A stretch of DNA of 64,000 nt from Candidatus Thorarchaeota archaeon MP8T_1 (GCA_002825465.1 PJER01000001.1:157865-221864); one strand, 5' to 3'. Shown: positions 9,304-18,588, counted from the stretch's first letter. Translations and numbers: made by a program. Notes: generated by a model from the letters alone, not told the origin.

Positions 9304-10023
9304 TTATTCATCATAGCTCTCTAACCAATCTGCATCATGTTCTCTTAGCAAGTTTGTGATATTGATGACCTTTGGATCAGGATCATGGATTGAATGGCGA
9401 AGACGAATCCACCAGGACCAATCCAGATAGAAGCCTTTCCAAGGAGAAATCACTTCTGGTTCTCGATACTTGTAAAGGAGAACTATACCTGCAAAGAACT
9501 GAATGGGAATAGGTGTGATCACAAATGGTATATCGTACATCGCCCACAATGCTACTGTTATGATACTTGGTAAGATCATACTTGCTACACCAAGTGTCAA
9601 TGCAATATCACGAGAGGTCTTCCCTTGAAAGAACCGATTGACCTGGCGGATAAAGAGTAAATTAAATCCACAGAGAGGAATAGTCACCCAGAGTGCTGGA
9701 AATAGTTGCCCAGGTCTGAAGAAGAAATATGAAGTATATTCTCCACCCAATAGCCAGAATCCGCTATAGATGTAACCTGGAACCAATTGATAATCTTGAT
9801 AGATATTGATGATACCTACTGGAAGAAATATTGTAACAAGAATCATTAGAATTCCTATAACCCGTGGGCTTGTTCCATAGAGTTCTTCTTCCTCGTCGGG
9901 GTAGGTCTTATAATTCTTCATGAAATTACCAATCAGTGCAACAACTCTATGCTCCAGACTCCCTTTCTCTTTGGACGCTCGGTCATTATCATTTTGCAAA
10001 GTGGTCAACCCCTCATTATACAT
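9304..10023 (-). CDS. Polytopic membrane protein, paralogue 3 of a three-member family
   Basis: 239 residues: a charged N-terminal extension of about 45 residues, then E-L-Y-G-T-S-P and five to six helices. The C-terminus has P-I-P-I-Q-F-F-A-G, then Y-K and a W-S-W-W motif, close to paralogue 1 (R-S-W-W-K). The family-typical start would be MKNYKTYPDEE (9921), but no clear Shine-Dalgarno precedes it, so I keep the upstream ATG at 10023. It is separated from paralogues 1 and 2 by the V4R-like gene, so a duplication was followed by insertion or rearrangement. Divergent from the thermosome gene. Confidence 0.6.
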   Translation of the reverse strand: MYNEGLTTLQNDNDRASKEKGSLEHRVVALIGNFMKNYKTYPDEEEELYGTSPRVIGILMILVTIFLPVGIINIYQDYQLVPGYIYSGFWLLGGEYTSYFFFRPGQLFPALWVTIPLCGFNLLFIRQVNRFFQGKTSRDIALTLGVASMILPSIITVALWAMYDIPFVITPIPIQFFAGIVLLYKYREPEVISPWKGFYLDWSWWIRLRHSIHDPDPKVINITNLLREHDADWLESYDE

Positions 10024-10136
10024 TGCATATTGTCGCCTAAAAAAGAAGACGACTGTAGAACTAACGTACCTAAATAGCCAAAATACAGACAGTTGGTAAG
10101 TTTTAAAAGCGAAGAGCTAGCACAGTTTTATTAGTG

Positions 10137-10158
10137 GTACAAGCCGAAGTGCTTGTAC
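10137..10158. promoter_or_regulatory. Inverted repeat upstream of thermosome gene
   Basis: GTACAAGC and GCTTGTAC form a perfect 8-bp inverted repeat with a 6-nt spacer, about 80 bp before the thermosome start and downstream of a TATA-like TTTTAAAAG (10101-10109). Thermosome genes are often heat-regulated in archaea, so an operator is plausible; a 5' UTR hairpin is the alternative. Confidence 0.4.
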
Positions 10159-10239
10159 AGTTTTAGCAAATGAATAGCAGACTACTTTGGAATAGGTATC
10201 AAAGTGGCTTGCGAAAAATTAACCTTAAGGGGAATAACA

Positions 10240-11895
10240 ATGGCACAGTTGTCAGGTACACCCGTCCTCATTCTTAAGGAGGGTACCAATCGAACACGCG
10301 GTAAAACCGCTCAACAGAACAACATCATGGCAGGTATTGTTATCTCTGATGCTGTAAAATCAACTCTGGGTCCTCGTGGAATGGACAAGATGTTGGTGGA
10401 CAGTCTTGGAGATGTGACAATCACCAATGACGGTGCTTCAATCCTAAAAGAGATTGACGTACAGCACCCAGCCGCAAAGATGCTTGTTGAAGTCGCAAAG
10501 AGCCAAGACCAGGAAACTGGTGACGGTACAACAACCTCAGTTGTCATCGCTGGAGAACTTTTGAAGAGAGCCCAGGAACTGCTTGAGAAGAAAATTCATC
10601 CCACAATTCTTGTTGGTGGTTATCAGAAGGCTGCTGAAGAGGCAACCAAGATACTCAATGAGATAGCAGTACCCATGGAAGGAATGGACAAGAAAACCTT
10701 GACCAAGATTGCTGCTACTTCAATGAACAGCAAGTCAGTTGTTGGTGCGAAAGACCACTTTGCAAAGATTGCAGTCGACTCAGTCCTTCAGATTTCTGAG
10801 GACAGAAATGGCAAGGTCAAAGCAGATATTGACATGATTGAGATCATCAAGAAGCAAGGTAAGAGCCTAATTGAAACAGAGCTTGTTACTGGTATGGTCA
10901 TTGACAAAGAGATCGTTCATGCATCCATGCCACGAAAAGTAGAAGGTGCAAAGATCGCTCTTGTTGATGCAGCTATTGAAGTCGAGAAGACCGAGTTCGA
11001 TGCAGAGATTAGAATTGACAGTCCTGAACAGATTCAGGCTTTCCTCAATGAAGAAGAACGCATGCTCCGCAGCATGGTCGAGAAGATCGTTGCCTCTGGT
11101 GCAAATGTCCTCGTCTGTCAGAAAGGAATTGATGATGTGGCTCAACACTATTTGGCCAAGGAAGGCATTGTTGCAATCCGTAGAGCCAAGAAGAGCACAT
11201 TAGAGAAACTAGGTAAAGCCACTGGTGCAAAGACAGCCACTAACTTGGATGAGCTTGATGACAGCTACCTCGGTTCAGCAGGTGTTGTTGAAGAGGTCAG
11301 AATTGGTGACGACAAGCTTGTCTACGTGAGAGACTGCAAAGATCCTAAGGCCGTATCCATCGTCATTCGCGGTGGTACTGAGCACGTAGTTGATGAAGCA
11401 GATAGAGCACTCCATGATGCACTCTGTGTTGTTAGGAATGTTGTCGAGGATGGAACTTACGTTGCTGGTGGTGGCTCAACAGAGGCAGAGATTGCCAGAC
11501 GCTTAGAGACCTTCGCTAACAAGGTTGGCGGTCGTGAGCAACTAGCAATAGAGGCTTTCGCTGAATCACTTAGAATCGTTCCAAAGACCCTTGCTGAGAA
11601 TGGTGGTCATGACCCCATTGACATCATCGCTGACCTTAACAAAGACCACTCTGGTGAAAGTGGCCTCTGGTTCGGCGTAGATGTTGAAAAGGGTAAAAGC
11701 AGTGACATGATGAAAGCAGGAGTAATAGAACCTGCTCGTGTCAAGAGCCAAGCAATCCGTTCAGCTGCAGAGGCTGCACAGATGATCCTTCGTATCGACG
11801 ATGTCATCGCAGCAAAAGCAACCGCAGGTCCACCGCCAGGTGCTGGTGGCATGGGTGGTATGGGCGGAATGGGCGGCATGCCTGGAATGATGTAG
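10240..11895 (+). CDS. Thermosome (group II chaperonin) subunit
   Basis: 551 residues from ATG 10240, preceded by AAGGGGAATAACA; an open GTG frame from 10204 lacks this support. The N-terminal equatorial domain has [12 protein letters not shown] and the ATP-binding GDGTTT segment; the apical domain is in the middle; the end has the second nucleotide-binding part ([16 protein letters not shown]). The Gly-Met repeat tail (GGMGGMGG type) is typical of thermosomes and CCT. It forms the double-ring ATP-dependent folding chamber in the cytoplasm. Single gene with its own terminator; other subunits, if any, lie elsewhere. Confidence 0.97.
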   Translation: MAQLSGTPVLILKEGTNRTRGKTAQQNNIMAGIVISDAVKSTLGPRGMDKMLVDSLGDVTITNDGASILKEIDVQHPAAKMLVEVAKSQDQETGDGTTTSVVIAGELLKRAQELLEKKIHPTILVGGYQKAAEEATKILNEIAVPMEGMDKKTLTKIAATSMNSKSVVGAKDHFAKIAVDSVLQISEDRNGKVKADIDMIEIIKKQGKSLIETELVTGMVIDKEIVHASMPRKVEGAKIALVDAAIEVEKTEFDAEIRIDSPEQIQAFLNEEERMLRSMVEKIVASGANVLVCQKGIDDVAQHYLAKEGIVAIRRAKKSTLEKLGKATGAKTATNLDELDDSYLGSAGVVEEVRIGDDKLVYVRDCKDPKAVSIVIRGGTEHVVDEADRALHDALCVVRNVVEDGTYVAGGGSTEAEIARRLETFANKVGGREQLAIEAFAESLRIVPKTLAENGGHDPIDIIADLNKDHSGESGLWFGVDVEKGKSSDMMKAGVIEPARVKSQAIRSAAEAAQMILRIDDVIAAKATAGPPPGAGGMGGMGGMGGMPGMM

Positions 11896-11923
11896 TAAAA
11901 GCACATAAAGACTTAGATGAATT

Positions 11924-11956
11924 GGAGCCGCAAGGCTCCTCTCACTTTCTTTTTTT
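11924..11956 (+). terminator. Terminator of the thermosome gene
   Basis: GGAGCC-GCAA-GGCTCC is a perfect 6-bp stem closed by a GNRA tetraloop, followed by CTCACTTTC and a run of seven T before the next gene. It lies 28 bp after the thermosome stop. Confidence 0.75.
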
Positions 11957-11970
11957 CAGAGGTTTAACAC

Positions 11971-12840
11971 GTGACTAGAATCTTGATAGTAGGAGCACAA
12001 ACATTCGACTCAGGCAAGACTCAATTTGCTATAGAACTCGGACGGTTCCTGCAAGATTCTGGTCAGTCAGTGACTTATTTCAAACCAGTCAGTGGACATA
12101 ACTACTGGTACAATTATGAGCACACAAAGATATGCCTAAAGAGAGGTCAATTAATCTCAAAGGATGCTAGACGAGCAATAGAAGAACTTGGAATCACCTC
12201 AGGCCCATATCTAATCAATCCAATTCATAGTCTATTTGTTCCAGCAAGGATTGAGAGACCCCTTCAGAACTTACATTCTAGCCTAGGTCTTGCTGGTGCA
12301 AGCTCGATTCTGGTTATGCAAAGATTTAGCAAGCCAGAGGGTGATGGGTTTGATACAACAATGCTCGTTGCTGATGAACTTGTGGAAGAAGAGAGAGTGA
12401 TGATTGGTCTTGATGAAGTAGGTAAATTATCTCACGAAGCAAGTATTTACTCAGCAGACAGTTTGGAGACTTTTCAAGAATTTGAAAATCAGCATTTTGA
12501 AAATTATGTTACAAAGGCATTTTCACAGATTGAAAAGACTGCTGATAATGTGATTGTTGAATCATTCAATGATTCTGCATGGCCCTGGGAGAATCTCTTG
12601 GAAGTCGATCATGTTCTTGTGGTGTCACCGGGACATGTTTTCAGCTATGATCCAGAACGGTTCCGGAAAGGAACTTTCCTCTATCATCGAGGGCATTTTC
12701 CAATTCGTGAAGTGACATTTGGTAAGATGTCAGACCTGTTAAAACCAAGTAGTAGACTCGACTTGAAACCAGACACTCATCTGGATGCTCAAAATGCTAA
12801 GGAGCTGGGTATTGAGTACCACACAGGAAAGAATGATTAA
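11971..12840 (+). CDS. P-loop ATPase of the dethiobiotin-synthetase-like superfamily
   Basis: 289 residues from GTG 11971 with GAGG about 10 nt upstream. GAQTFDSGKTQ at residues 8-18 is a Walker A loop in the arrangement of dethiobiotin synthetase/CobQ-type P-loop proteins, and FKPVSG follows the first helix as in that superfamily. Later segments (VIVESFNDSAWPW, HVLVVSPGHVF) resemble the partner-strand region. No biotin or cobalamin gene is nearby. The substrate is unknown, and I would not assign bioD. It lies between the thermosome and thioredoxin reductase genes in the same direction. Confidence 0.6.
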   Translation: MTRILIVGAQTFDSGKTQFAIELGRFLQDSGQSVTYFKPVSGHNYWYNYEHTKICLKRGQLISKDARRAIEELGITSGPYLINPIHSLFVPARIERPLQNLHSSLGLAGASSILVMQRFSKPEGDGFDTTMLVADELVEEERVMIGLDEVGKLSHEASIYSADSLETFQEFENQHFENYVTKAFSQIEKTADNVIVESFNDSAWPWENLLEVDHVLVVSPGHVFSYDPERFRKGTFLYHRGHFPIREVTFGKMSDLLKPSSRLDLKPDTHLDAQNAKELGIEYHTGKND

Positions 12841-12897
12841 GCACAAAATGATGTTTTCACACAGCACAACAGGGACCAAAGGAATGGAGAAACAAAA

Positions 12898-13851
12898 GTG
12901 ACAGAAGACTTAGACTGGGAATTGATTATCATTGGTGGTGGACCTGCTGGAATGACAGCGGCTATCTACGGGGCTAGATATGGACTCAAGACTCTTCTAC
13001 TTGAGGGAAAGGTCCTTGGTGGTGCACAAGCGACTAGCCCAGGTATAGAGAACTATCCTGGTTACACATACATTGTTGGAATAGAGCTTGCTACAAAAAT
13101 GAAAGAGCAAGTGAAGAAGTGTGGTGCAATCATCAAAGAGATCACTGATGTGCGTTCAATTGAACGTGAAGGGGACAATGGTGATTTCCTTTTAGATACT
13201 CGGCGAGGTGTCTACCGAGCAAAAGCAATCGTTATTGCAACTGGGGGTGGGCATAAACATCTTGGTGTCCCAGGAGAAGAGAAGCTTACTGGTCGAGGTG
13301 TGAGTTTTTGTGCCACGTGCGATGGTCCGCTATTCCGAGACAAAACAGTCGCAGTTGTAGGTGGAGGTAACACTGCTGTTACTGAAGCGCTCTATCTAGC
13401 AGAATTGACAAAGAAGGTCTATCTGATTCATCGTAGAGATGAACTCAGAGCAGAGAAAATAGTTCAGGATTATGTCTTCAAATCGGATGTTGAGATTATC
13501 TGGAATTCTGTTGTGAAAGAGATCAAGGGAGAGGATCTCATTAACGCACTTGTTCTTGAAAACGTGAAGACAGGTGAACAGAAAACACTAGAAGTCGATG
13601 GTGCCTTTATCGCTCTTGGTTCAAAACCTGAAAGTGCACTTGCAAAGAGCATCGGTGTTGAAACAAATGAAAGAGGAGAAATCCTTGTCAATGCAAAACA
13701 AGCAACCAACATCGTTGGAGTCTTTGCAGCTGGAGATGTAGTGGAGTCAATGAAGCAGATTGCTGTTGCTGTGGGCCATGGCGCAATTGCTGCAGACTCT
13801 GCCTATTCATACATTAGACAACTTCAGAGAGGACCAATTGGATATGCATAG
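12898..13851 (+). CDS. trxB: Thioredoxin reductase
   Basis: 317 residues, the low-molecular-weight type. The FAD-binding motif GGGPAGMTAAIYGAR is near the N-terminus, the redox-active CATC follows in SFCATCDGP, the second dinucleotide motif is GGGNTAVTEALYL, and the C-terminal FAD block is GVFAAGDV. After GGGNTA the NADPH-binding HRRDELRA arginines are present. It reduces a thioredoxin or glutaredoxin-like protein with NADPH. GTG start with GGAG about 9 nt upstream. No thioredoxin gene is adjacent. Confidence 0.95.
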   Translation: MTEDLDWELIIIGGGPAGMTAAIYGARYGLKTLLLEGKVLGGAQATSPGIENYPGYTYIVGIELATKMKEQVKKCGAIIKEITDVRSIEREGDNGDFLLDTRRGVYRAKAIVIATGGGHKHLGVPGEEKLTGRGVSFCATCDGPLFRDKTVAVVGGGNTAVTEALYLAELTKKVYLIHRRDELRAEKIVQDYVFKSDVEIIWNSVVKEIKGEDLINALVLENVKTGEQKTLEVDGAFIALGSKPESALAKSIGVETNERGEILVNAKQATNIVGVFAAGDVVESMKQIAVAVGHGAIAADSAYSYIRQLQRGPIGYA

Positions 13852-13917
13852 AGAATGAGTGGCAAGTCTCAGCTGCTCACCGTTTCGTCATTGCGTTATG
13901 CTCCGATTATAGTAATG

Positions 13918-13946
13918 GCCTCATCGACTGCCATAGATGATGAGGC
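13918..13946. terminator. Hairpin between convergent genes, likely bidirectional terminator
   Basis: GCCTCATC and GATGAGGC form a perfect 8-bp inverted repeat with a 13-nt loop, midway between the stops of trxB and the convergent membrane-protein gene. Confidence 0.5.
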
Positions 13947-13958
13947 ATGAATTCCTTA

Positions 13959-14408
13959 TCAGTCTGTGGAATGAGTCTCGTATTCATTATAAGCCCATTT
14001 ACTTCTCAAAAACGAAATCCCAAGATACACACAAATAATTCCCTCAATAATTAGAGAACAAGCGAAAACAAGGGCTTCGATGTCAGGAAGAGTCCATGTG
14101 TTGGCGAGGTCAAATATGTATACTACTGAGAAAACTGCAGAATATAGGTATATAGTCAAAAGGGGTAGATAGAGGATTAAAGCTATTTTTTTCTTCAATA
14201 GAATAAAGACACCACTTAGTAACTCTATAGAGGAGAATATCAAAGTAATAATCACAAGAGGGTTTCCAAATATTGCAAAAGAATAGAGAAAGGGTATTAT
14301 TGATATGAGAAGTCTTGAGAAGAGAGCAAATCGAAGCAGATGAAGATATCCTACGAAACGTACATATTTTATCTGTTCTACGAAAAACGTTCTATTTTGG
14401 TCATCCAA
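13959..14408 (-). CDS. Small four-helix membrane protein, tandem paralogue A
   Basis: 149 residues with four hydrophobic segments. Start is TTG at 14408 with GGAGGGAG about 13 nt upstream. Helix 2 has S-I-E-L-L-S-G-V-F-I-L-L-K-K-K and helix 4 has E-G-I-I-C-V-Y-L-G-I-S-F-L-R-S-K-W, both recurring closely in paralogue C (E-M-L-V-G-I-L-I-L-M-R-K-K and E-G-I-L-C-I-Y-L-G-I-S-W-I-R-S-N-W). No known family recognised. It has its own promoter copy, duplicated with paralogue B (see repeats). Confidence 0.6.
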   Translation of the reverse strand: MDDQNRTFFVEQIKYVRFVGYLHLLRFALFSRLLISIIPFLYSFAIFGNPLVIITLIFSSIELLSGVFILLKKKIALILYLPLLTIYLYSAVFSVVYIFDLANTWTLPDIEALVFACSLIIEGIICVYLGISFLRSKWAYNEYETHSTD

Positions 14409-14479
14409 TTTTGAATATCTCCCTCCACAATAACTACAATACCATTTTTCTCAAACTTGGATAAAAGTAAGATGGTCAC
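14404..14479. repeat. 76-bp promoter/5' repeat, copy 1
   Basis: This segment aligns without gaps to 14955-15030 with 8 mismatches by my count (about 89% identity). On the minus strand it carries a TATA-like CTTTTATC, the Shine-Dalgarno and the TTG start of paralogue A, so the promoter was duplicated with the gene. Confidence 0.85.
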
Positions 14480-14494
14480 ATACGGTGGAATGAA

Positions 14495-14959
14495 TTAGTA
14501 AGAAGAGTTACGGATCCTCCTTTCTTGATGAATAATTAGAAACAGAAGTAATATTATTTCTATCAAATTCAAGGCACCAATCATTAATTCGATAGAAAGC
14601 CAAGGAGGAACAAATCCATAGTTTGCAATGTTGGGGAGAATAAAAACAAGATATCGTAGTGATCTATCAATGGGATGAGCGGCTAGTATTCCAGTCGCAA
14701 AATAGAGAAGTGCGAGGTATATAACCCGAAACCTTCTCGTTAAGAACATAAATCCAATCAACATTTCAACGAACATTGAAGTGATATACACAATAATAAT
14801 CAAAAAATAAGTTTCACCTGAGATAACTGTAAGCGATGTCGCTAATTCATAAATTATCACAATACAGCGTATGAAATGTAAGGTGGCAAGTGCTTGAAAA
14901 GCCCAAATTCTATCTGTTTGCCAAGTTCGTTTCGTTGCGTCCTGATTTTGATTCTCCAA
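14495..14959 (-). CDS. Small four-helix membrane protein, tandem paralogue B
   Basis: 154 residues from TTG 14959, with GGAGAG about 12 nt upstream. Four hydrophobic segments in the same layout as paralogues A and C. The N-terminal part (W-A-F-Q-A-L-A-T-L-H-F-I-R) matches paralogue C's out-of-frame N-terminus (L-I-A-I-L-H-F-F-R) and A's G-Y-L-H-L-L-R. The protein has diverged more than its upstream DNA. Function unknown. Confidence 0.6.
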   Translation of the reverse strand: MENQNQDATKRTWQTDRIWAFQALATLHFIRCIVIIYELATSLTVISGETYFLIIIVYITSMFVEMLIGFMFLTRRFRVIYLALLYFATGILAAHPIDRSLRYLVFILPNIANYGFVPPWLSIELMIGALNLIEIILLLFLIIHQERRIRNSSY

Positions 14960-15030
14960 TTCCGAATTGCTCTCTCCACAATAACTACAATACCATTTTC
15001 CTCAAACTTGGATAAAAGTAGAATGGTCAC
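14955..15030. repeat. 76-bp promoter/5' repeat, copy 2
   Basis: Partner of 14404-14479. It includes the TTG start and upstream region of paralogue B and the same TATA-like CTTTTATC on the minus strand. A weaker, partly similar stretch lies upstream of paralogue C (about 15490-15530). Confidence 0.85.
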
Positions 15031-15049
15031 TGTCTGTAGAATGAGTTTT

Positions 15050-15462
15050 CTAAGTATCAGAAACCCAATTACTTCTAATCCACGATATTCCTAGATATAT
15101 ACATAGAATTCCCTCGACTAGTACTGATCCAAATGGAATCAATTGCCAAAGGTTATGCAGAAACCAATTCCACATCAATAGAATATACAGGCATTGGATG
15201 AAAAGAAAGGGAAGAGAAATAATTAGAGCGAGTTTTTTCCTCATTAGAATGAGAATTCCTACTAGCATCTCTACCAGAGAAATAATGAAAGTAGGGTCTA
15301 GTGTAATTGTGCCGACTAGACTTGGACTTGGGATAAAAAGAATTGAGTAAGTAAAAAAATATATGACCGAAAGAAATGCAGAATTGCGATTAGATTGATA
15401 GACCAACGATTAGATTCTATAAACCAATTCTTGCTTTTTAGAGCTGTTTGGTTGGTCTCCAT
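15050..15462 (-). pseudogene. Small membrane protein, tandem paralogue C, frameshifted
   Basis: The open frame from TTG 15406 gives 118 residues and lacks a family-like N-terminus. In another frame, ATG 15462 opens a peptide beginning METNQTALKSKNW with N-R-W-S-I-N-L-I-A-I-L-H-F-F-R, which matches paralogues A and B and stops soon after. Joining the two frames at the seven-A run 15353-15359 gives about 137 residues, close to the 149 and 154 of its sisters. One missing base in the homopolymer would restore the gene. It may be a real mutation, a phase-variable tract or a sequencing error. Confidence 0.65.
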
Positions 15463-15651
15463 TATATACTACTCTCACATAACGATGGTAACTACCTCAA
15501 CATAATAGGTGACCTTCGTTAAAAGTAGTGTGTATCCGTAGATAGTACGATTCCGTAGTAATGGGAAACGTTAATAACGCCACCCTAGTCCGATGCTCAA
15601 CACGCTGAGTACACCTTCTCAGCAGCATTAAAATCTGACCGGGATGTCGAC

Positions 15652-16848
15652 ATGAAAAGGGTCAAGGTAATTTCAATTGCATTAGCATTTATGTTCGTGT
15701 TAGTGGCAGTTTCAGTACAACCTGTATCTGCTGCAAGTAGATCTGATTCACTTAGATCCTATATCAGTGATAGATTTGATACTGTAAGAGGTGGATATAG
15801 TCCTCCTTCTGATGATGTTGTTCGAGTTGACGCAACATATGGAGCTGTTCTAGCCCAGTATGAACTGGGACTTCTCAGCACTAGACCTCCGCCGGTCAAC
15901 CTTACGAAAGTTCTCAATAGTATTGCTTTGCGACAGTGGCTCACAAACGATCCTGACAATGATTTAGATCAGAAGAGATACGGTGGTTTCGGCGAGTACT
16001 TGGTTGGACCTGTTACAATGTCCATGACATTGAAAGGTGTACAGGCTATTGAGATGCTTGAAGAACAGGCAGATTACCCTGGAGTTACATCCATCGAGAT
16101 TGATGAAGAAGCCTTGCTTTCATATGTCAATAGAAGCTTATCCGATTCTGGAGGATTCAGCAGTATTCCTGGTAATAGTCCAGATATCGTTTCAACCTAT
16201 CAAGCTCTATACATCCTAGACTACCTTGATACAACCTATGGTCTAAATATCGAAGATACATGGAATGAAACAGCTACACTAGAATGGATCAATGAATGCC
16301 GAGTCGTTCAAACCTTCAAGCTTAGTCCTACTTCAGATACAGTCGGAGTGACAGCAACTAGTGCGGGTATTCTTGCACTCAGCCTACATCCTAGTGATCC
16401 AGCAATTACGCAACTTCAGGAAGCTGTTAATTGGGTATTAGATAGACAAATCCTAGATGGCCCGGATGATAGATTTGTTGGTGGATTTGAGGAAGGAATT
16501 CAGACCGATGATGTGAATTTTCAGACAACATATAACGCATTGAAATTGTTAGATTTCGCAAATGCGCTCGTTTCAGTCAATGAAACACTTGTTGTCGATT
16601 TTATCCTGAATTGCCAAGTCGAGGATGGTTCATGGGGATTTGTTCCAGATGCTACTGTAGGAACTTTAGTTTATGCAGGACAAGCATGTGAATTACTAAA
16701 CATGTTTGGAAATGCAGCCAACATTCTTGCAAGCTCAGAAGACCCCTACAGTCCAGGTGGATTCGAATTGGACTGGAGATATCTCCTCTTCGGTGGTATT
16801 ATAGTGCTCGCACTTGTGATAGCAATAATAATGGTCAGGAGAGATTGA
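15652..16848 (+). CDS. Secreted, C-terminally anchored alpha/alpha-toroid (prenyltransferase-like repeat) protein
   Basis: 398 residues. A signal peptide covers about residues 1-28 (ending V-S-A-A) and a C-terminal helix (about 373-395) ends in MVRRD, so the bulk faces outside. In between are repeats of a G-G-F/G-S-W-G-F motif followed by a helix with Y-A-L: GGFSSIPGNSPD, GGFEEGIQTDD and GSWGFVPDATVGT. These match the prenyltransferase/squalene-cyclase-like toroid repeat. No catalytic DxDD or zinc ligands are evident, so a binding or structural surface role is more likely. Monocistronic in appearance. Confidence 0.65.
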   Translation: MKRVKVISIALAFMFVLVAVSVQPVSAASRSDSLRSYISDRFDTVRGGYSPPSDDVVRVDATYGAVLAQYELGLLSTRPPPVNLTKVLNSIALRQWLTNDPDNDLDQKRYGGFGEYLVGPVTMSMTLKGVQAIEMLEEQADYPGVTSIEIDEEALLSYVNRSLSDSGGFSSIPGNSPDIVSTYQALYILDYLDTTYGLNIEDTWNETATLEWINECRVVQTFKLSPTSDTVGVTATSAGILALSLHPSDPAITQLQEAVNWVLDRQILDGPDDRFVGGFEEGIQTDDVNFQTTYNALKLLDFANALVSVNETLVVDFILNCQVEDGSWGFVPDATVGTLVYAGQACELLNMFGNAANILASSEDPYSPGGFELDWRYLLFGGIIVLALVIAIIMVRRD

Positions 16849-16886
16849 GACAAACCTTTATCACATCTCTGCTATAACTAGCCAAT

Positions 16887-16904
16887 GTGGCCAATACAGG
16901 CCAC
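16887..16904. promoter_or_regulatory. Short inverted repeat before 16920 gene
   Basis: GTGGCC-AATACA-GGCCAC, a 6-bp inverted repeat just upstream of the chosen ATG. It overlaps the alternative GTG start (16887), which is why I prefer 16920. Could be a terminator stem of the upstream gene or an operator. Confidence 0.3.
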
Positions 16905-16919
16905 ATTCAGGTGCGATTC

Positions 16920-18500
16920 ATGGCGTATTCCAAAATAGATGAAGATTCAATTCCACGTTACAAACGGGGATACGAGTGGTTCTCCCACTTAGCAAATTCA
17001 CATACATCTAAAAAGCAATGGAGACGTCTTGGTCTATTTTCATTTTATGACGCACCTTATGCCGAGAGTGATCTGCTCTATCTGTCACCAAAGCAAGTTA
17101 TGCTTACAATGGCGAAAATTGCCAAGAAACGTGAGTCTGGACTAATATTAGTGGTTGATGCATTAGATAAGGGAGAGATGGGGCTTAGTACAAGATCCGG
17201 TTTTGATCAATTCATGGAGATTTTCAGTGGACTTTTCCCTGATGCTATCAAATACTACTTCGGACCAAAAGAATCAGAACGAAATTGGCTGCACGAGTAT
17301 CAGAGTCTGAAGATACCATTAAGCTGGTTAGCTAAGCGTCCCAATATATTCTCAGAAGTTCTATCAGATGCTTCACCGGTAGGAGAAAATATTGGTCCTG
17401 CTGATGCTTCATTTGAAAACTTTGAAGGGATGATTGAGGTCCTAATAGAAAAATTAGGTCCACCATCATTGACAGAAGAAGTTATGGGCAAAATACGTAG
17501 TGCTGAAGCAAGCGAATATGCAGGTGAGGCAGTAGGACTTATGACTGTCTTCATCAGTCCGACTACAGCAGTCTCTCGTGGAGTGAAGTATCTTGGCAAA
17601 TTCATGAGTATGGTCAAGGATCGAAGAAAACAGGAAATGAAAGAAGTCTACCAAGAATGGACTGAGAGAGTGGAAAAGGGCTATTCTGAGGAAAATCTCA
17701 GGAAGTTCTTTGACGACTCTCCAGATTTCACTTCAGGTCTTATTGAAGCAGTTAGTTCTTTCAAACCAATTCTATTAGTAACAGAAACAAGGGGTACGCT
17801 GTACGATCTTTTCCTTCCATTGATATTACAACACCTCGTTGAAGAAATTGGTTATATTCCACCCCACCGTCGACCTAAACACATCGACGATGCAAAGAAG
17901 AAAGACAAGAAAAGAAGTGATATCGATGATGAAGACATGTCCTATGAGTCATTAGATGATATCTCAGAAGAAGATCTTCCCCCTGTAACAGACCAACTCA
18001 TTCAGACTATAATAGAAAAGGATGAGGATATAGATGAATCAGGTATTGACATGTCAGAGGACGAATTCGAAGGAAAGCCTGAGACAATCCTCTTCTTGGA
18101 TGCTGCAACGCATCTCTCAAAATTCAATAGATCGTTTAATTTTGCTCTAAATATTCCTGAGAAGTTTCCCAATATGTCAGTAGCAGCTTCATTCTTCACT
18201 GATAGGGAGAAAATCAGTAGTGCCTTACAAGAAGGAGTACTTGAATACATGAAGGACCGAGCACTCATTTTTGATTTACATCCATCCCTCTTTGATATGG
18301 CTACAATACGGATGCCTGTATCCCGAAAAGCATGGCTCAATGGAAAACTCCAAGAGATGGAGAAAATTAGATCCGGAGGCGAAGTAGCCTTTCTAGAATA
18401 CTGCCATGATGAGACTCCCAAATGGCATCTACGAGTGGTAGAGAAACCAGAGATGGAAGCATTGACTAGAATTCGAAGATGGTTTGGCTCAAGGGAATGA
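16920..18500 (+). CDS. Unrecognised protein with acidic linker
   Basis: 526 residues from ATG 16920 (GTG 16887 would add 11). I do not recognise the family. Hydrophobic strands ending in acid, G-L-I-L-V-V-D-A-L-D-K-G (about residue 80) and E-T-I-L-F-L-D-A-A-T-H-L (about 395), look like Walker-B-like or Rossmann strands, but no Walker A lysine loop is visible. A hydrophobic stretch near residue 205 (V-G-L-M-T-V-F-I-S-P) could be an amphipathic helix. A Lys/Asp/Glu-rich linker runs from about 320 to 385. No signal peptide; probably cytoplasmic. It may be a degenerate NTPase, but that is a guess. Confidence 0.55.
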   Translation: MAYSKIDEDSIPRYKRGYEWFSHLANSHTSKKQWRRLGLFSFYDAPYAESDLLYLSPKQVMLTMAKIAKKRESGLILVVDALDKGEMGLSTRSGFDQFMEIFSGLFPDAIKYYFGPKESERNWLHEYQSLKIPLSWLAKRPNIFSEVLSDASPVGENIGPADASFENFEGMIEVLIEKLGPPSLTEEVMGKIRSAEASEYAGEAVGLMTVFISPTTAVSRGVKYLGKFMSMVKDRRKQEMKEVYQEWTERVEKGYSEENLRKFFDDSPDFTSGLIEAVSSFKPILLVTETRGTLYDLFLPLILQHLVEEIGYIPPHRRPKHIDDAKKKDKKRSDIDDEDMSYESLDDISEEDLPPVTDQLIQTIIEKDEDIDESGIDMSEDEFEGKPETILFLDAATHLSKFNRSFNFALNIPEKFPNMSVAASFFTDREKISSALQEGVLEYMKDRALIFDLHPSLFDMATIRMPVSRKAWLNGKLQEMEKIRSGGEVAFLEYCHDETPKWHLRVVEKPEMEALTRIRRWFGSRE

Positions 18501-18588
18501 TTTTTCAGTCGACCCACAAGAGATATAATCAAGACGTACAAAGTGCGTAATGACTGTCCGGAGGCAGATATGTTTGACCAAAGGCGAT

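Noticed and set aside
11850..11895. GGM repeat DNA at the thermosome end
   Set aside because: It is the normal flexible C-terminal tail of group II chaperonins.
11971..12840. P-loop protein as dethiobiotin synthetase
   Set aside because: Walker A fits the superfamily but no biotin gene is near and the catalytic region is not recognisable.
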